This document shows, piece after piece, positions 32,395 to 35,202 of a stretch of 35,202 bases of DNA. Each line of letters opens with the position of its first letter. Position 1 is the stretch's first letter. A program made the position numbers and the translations under genes. The notes beneath the pieces are model-generated. The model had not been told where the DNA came from. It made no database searches and saw only the letters and a program-made list of their open reading frames with translations. Origin of the DNA: Acidimicrobiia bacterium (lineage in GTDB: Bacteria; Actinomycetota; Acidimicrobiia; IMCC26256; JAMXLJ01); NCBI GenBank assembly GCA_024281095.1, contig JAMXLJ010000142.1, positions 1 to 35,202 of the forward strand. The letters run 5' to 3'.

Positions 32395-35202
32395 TGGCCG
32401 CTCCGGCCCGCAATCGTCGTTCCGTCGCGCTCGGGCACGATCCCGAGTGGTACCGCGACGCGATCATCTACGAAGCGCACGTGCGCGCCTTCCAGGACAG
32501 CGACGCCGACGGAATCGGTGACTTCAAGGGTCTCACACGCCGGCTCGACTACCTGCAGGACCTGGGGGTCACCGCCATCTGGCTCCTGCCCTTCTACCCG
32601 TCGCCCCTGAAGGACGATGGCTACGACATCGCGGACTACACCGGTGTCCACCCGGCCTACGGCACGCTGCGCGACTTCAAGCACTTCCTCGACGCCGCGC
32701 ACCGGCGCGGTCTTCGGGTCATCACCGAGCTCGTGCTCAACCACACCTCCGACGAGCACCCGTGGTTCCAGCGGGCTCGGCGATCGAAACCCGGGAGTCG
32801 CTTCCGCGACTTCTATGTGTGGAGCGACACACCCGAGAAGTACCAAGAGGCCCGGGTCATCTTCCAGGACTTCGAGACGTCGAACTGGGCGTGGGACCCG
32901 GTCGCGCACGCGTACTACTGGCACCGTTTCTACTCGCACCAGCCGGATCTGAACTTCGACAACCCCGAAGTGCGGCGGGCGATGCTGCGTGTGGTCGACC
33001 ACTGGCTCGGCCTCGGCGTCGACGGCCTTCGACTCGACGCGGTGCCATACCTGTTCGAGCGGGAGGGCACGAACTGCGAGAACCTCCCCGAGACGCACCA
33101 GTTCCTGAAGTCGCTCCGGGCCCACGTCGACGCGAAGTTCGACGACCGCATGCTCCTCGCCGAGGCGAACCAGTGGCCCGAGGACGCCATCGCCTATTTC
33201 GGTGACGGTGACGAGGCCCACATGGCGTTCCATTTCCCCGTGATGCCGCGCTTGTTCATGGCATCGCGCATGGAGGACCGGTTCCCGATCATCGACATCA
33301 TGCAGCAGACGCCGCCGCTGCCGCCGGGCGCGCAGTGGGCGATCTTCCTGCGTAACCACGACGAGCTCACGCTCGAGATGGTCACCGACGAAGAGCGCGA
33401 CTACATGTACCGCGTCTTCGCTCACGATCCCGAGATGCGCATCAACCTCGGCATCCGGCGGCGGCTCGCGCCGCTCATGCAGAACCACCGCCAGAAGATC
33501 GAGCTGATGAACGGCTTGCTCTTCTCGCTCCCCGGAACGCCGGTGGTCTACTACGGCGACGAGATCGGGATGGGTGACAACGTGTATCTCGGCGACCGCG
33601 ACAGCGTGCGCACGCCGATGCAGTGGAGCCCTGACCGCAACGCCGGTTTCTCGTCGGCGAACCCGCAACGGCTGTACCTGCCGGTGAACATCGACCCGGA
33701 GTACCACTTCGAGACGGTCAACGTGGCCGCGCAGCTCGACAATCCCGCGTCGCTCGTGCGCTGGATGCGTCAGCTGATCGCGCTGCGCAAGCGGTCGAAG
33801 GTCTTCGGACGGGGGACGATCGAGTTCCTCTCACCCGACAACCACCGCGTTCTCGCGTTCGTCCGCCAGTACGAACACGAGCAGGTGCTCGTGGTGGCGA
33901 ATCTCTCGCGCTTTCCGCAGTACGTCGAGCTCGACCTGTCGCGCTTCCGCGGCTTGCAACCGGTGGAGCTCTTCGGTCAGACGCCGTTCCCGCCGATCGG
34001 GGAATGGCCGTACCTGCTCACGCTCGGGCCACACACCTTCTACTGGCTGTCGTTGCAGCCGTCGCCGGAAGGAGCCGGCGCGGTGGACGGCGATCCGCTG
34101 CCGCTCGTGGAGGCGCAGCAAGCCTGGCCGCGCAGCTTCGAAGGCCTCGGTTCGCAAGCGCTCGAGCGGGTGCTGCCCGGCGTACTGGCGTCGCGGCGCT
34201 GGTTCGCGGGCAAGGCCCGGCGGATCGCGCACGCCCGCGTCGCCGACACTGTCGCGCTGCCGCTCGACGAGGACAACCGCGTCCTCGTGTCGCTCGTCCG
34301 CGTGGAGTACCTCGACGGGGAACCGGAAACCTACGTCGTGCCGCTCGCGTACGCGACCGGCCACGAGGCGGAAGCGATCGCGCACGACCACCCCGCCGCG
34401 CTCCTGGCGCGGATGCGAACCCGCGGCGGCGAGGAGGGCGTGTTGTACGACGCGCACTGGAGTCCCGCGTTCGGCCGCGCGCTCGTGCAGGCGATGCAAC
34501 GCCGCCGGCGCTTCGCGGGCGAGGGTGCCGAGCTCTCGAGCGCGGGCTACCCGCCGCTGTCGTCCGCGCTCGCCGGCGTGGATCTCTCCGAGCTGTACAT
34601 CCACCTGTTACGGGCCGAGCAGTCGAACACGTCGATCCTTGTCGGCGACCGTCTGATACTGAAGACGTTCCGGCGGGTTGAAGCGGGTGTGAACCCGGAG
34701 CTCGAGATCGGCCGCTTCCTCAACGACCGTGCCCCCGAGCTCGCTCCGCCCGTGGCCGGTTCCCTGGAATACCGCAGCCGGCGCCAAGCTCCCGCCACCG
34801 TCGCGATCGCACACTCCTTCGTGCCCAACGAGAGCGACGCCTGGACGCACACGGTGGGCGCGGCAGCCCAGTATCTCGAGCGCGCGCCCGTCGGCGCGGC
34901 AACCGAGGAGGAACGACACGTCGAGCCGCCGGCGTGGTCGCCGCCGCTCGACCTCGTGGGTCGCGAGCCGCCCGAAGTCCTCGGCGACCTGCTCGGCGAC
35001 TTCCTCCCGCAGGCCGAACTGCTCGGTCGCCGTGTCGCCGAACTGCACCTAGCGCTGTCGTCCAGCGACGCCGACCCGGCGTTCCGCCCGGAGCCGATCA
35101 GCCTGCTTCGCCAGCGATCGCTCTACCAGTCGATGCGCAACTCTGCGAGGCGTTCGTTGCGCCAGTTGCGACGCTCGATGGCGCGCGTCCCCGAGCTCGA
35201 CC
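32394..35202 (+). CDS. treS: Trehalose synthase / maltokinase fusion (TreS-Mak), 3' end beyond window
   Basis: 936 codons visible of an expected roughly 1,100; the gene runs off the right edge. The TreS part (about 1-565) is a GH13 enzyme: ending of (beta/alpha)8 motifs PFYPSPLKDDGYDIADY, nucleophile D215 (LRLDAVPY), acid/base E257 (LLAEANQWP) and D323 (FLRNHDELT). It interconverts trehalose and maltose. From about residue 575 the maltokinase N-cap begins (SRRWFAGKARRIAHARVAD), and the kinase lobe has ILVGDRLILKTFRRVEAG (about 744-761). Mak phosphorylates maltose with ATP to maltose 1-phosphate, the GlgE substrate. The fused form and its translational overlap with glgE make the pathway one unit; glgB may follow outside the window. 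Confidence 0.95.

Overview
The window looks like chromosomal DNA of a high-GC actinomycetote, possibly Acidimicrobiia or a related uncultured soil lineage. The evidence is uniformly high third-position GC and many GTG starts and ATGA/GTGA stop-start overlaps. The gene types also fit: a DUF222/HNH protein, two TIGR03557-type F420-dependent oxidoreductases, a mycobacterial-style membrane adenylate cyclase, and a GlgE plus TreS-maltokinase set. The rank is inferred from gene content only. No tRNA, rRNA, CRISPR array, insertion sequence or phage gene was found.

Left part (1-13.5 kb) holds mostly independent small units. They are a frameshifted phosphotransferase remnant, a TIGR03086/DinB-like protein, the DUF222/HNH protein, two overlapping DUF3147-like membrane proteins, a small soluble protein and a small membrane protein. 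Next come a large lipoprotein of the glucose/sorbosone dehydrogenase family with PKD-type modules and a divergent HAMP adenylate cyclase. They are followed by an FNT-type channel plus BrkB-like pair, a 51-residue hydrophobic protein too short for routine gene calling, a radical SAM protein, and two tandem F420-dependent oxidoreductases.

Middle part (13.6-22.6 kb). An fdh operon encodes a formate dehydrogenase with an in-frame TGA read as selenocysteine (residue 190) followed by a SECIS-like hairpin, a 4x[4Fe-4S] subunit with a C-terminal membrane tail, and an NrfD-type anchor. Together they can pass formate electrons to the quinone pool. Facing it is a three-gene signalling operon on the minus strand: CheB, a CheR/PAS/coiled-coil/PAS protein, and an OmpR-type regulator. 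The receiver domain of that regulator lacks the phosphoacceptor Asp and other phosphorylation residues. No receptor, CheA or CheW lies nearby.

Right part (22.9-30.0 kb) is a tight six-gene operon, every junction overlapping by 4 nt. It encodes a NodU/TobZ-type carbamoyltransferase, a GT2-GmhB fusion, a GT9 heptosyltransferase-like protein, two GT-B glycosyltransferases and a GmhA-type isomerase. Together they suggest a carbamoylated, heptose-containing glycan in a lineage not expected to make LPS. A repeat-hairpin-repeat element (30020-30179) separates it from the glycan locus glgE / treS-maltokinase, which converts trehalose to maltose, maltose-1-phosphate and alpha-1,4-glucan; the last gene runs off the window.

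The strongest candidates for something new are the heptose/carbamoyl glycan operon and the CheB-CheR/PAS-atypical regulator module. The selenocysteine formate dehydrogenase is a known family, but ordinary gene calling would break it.
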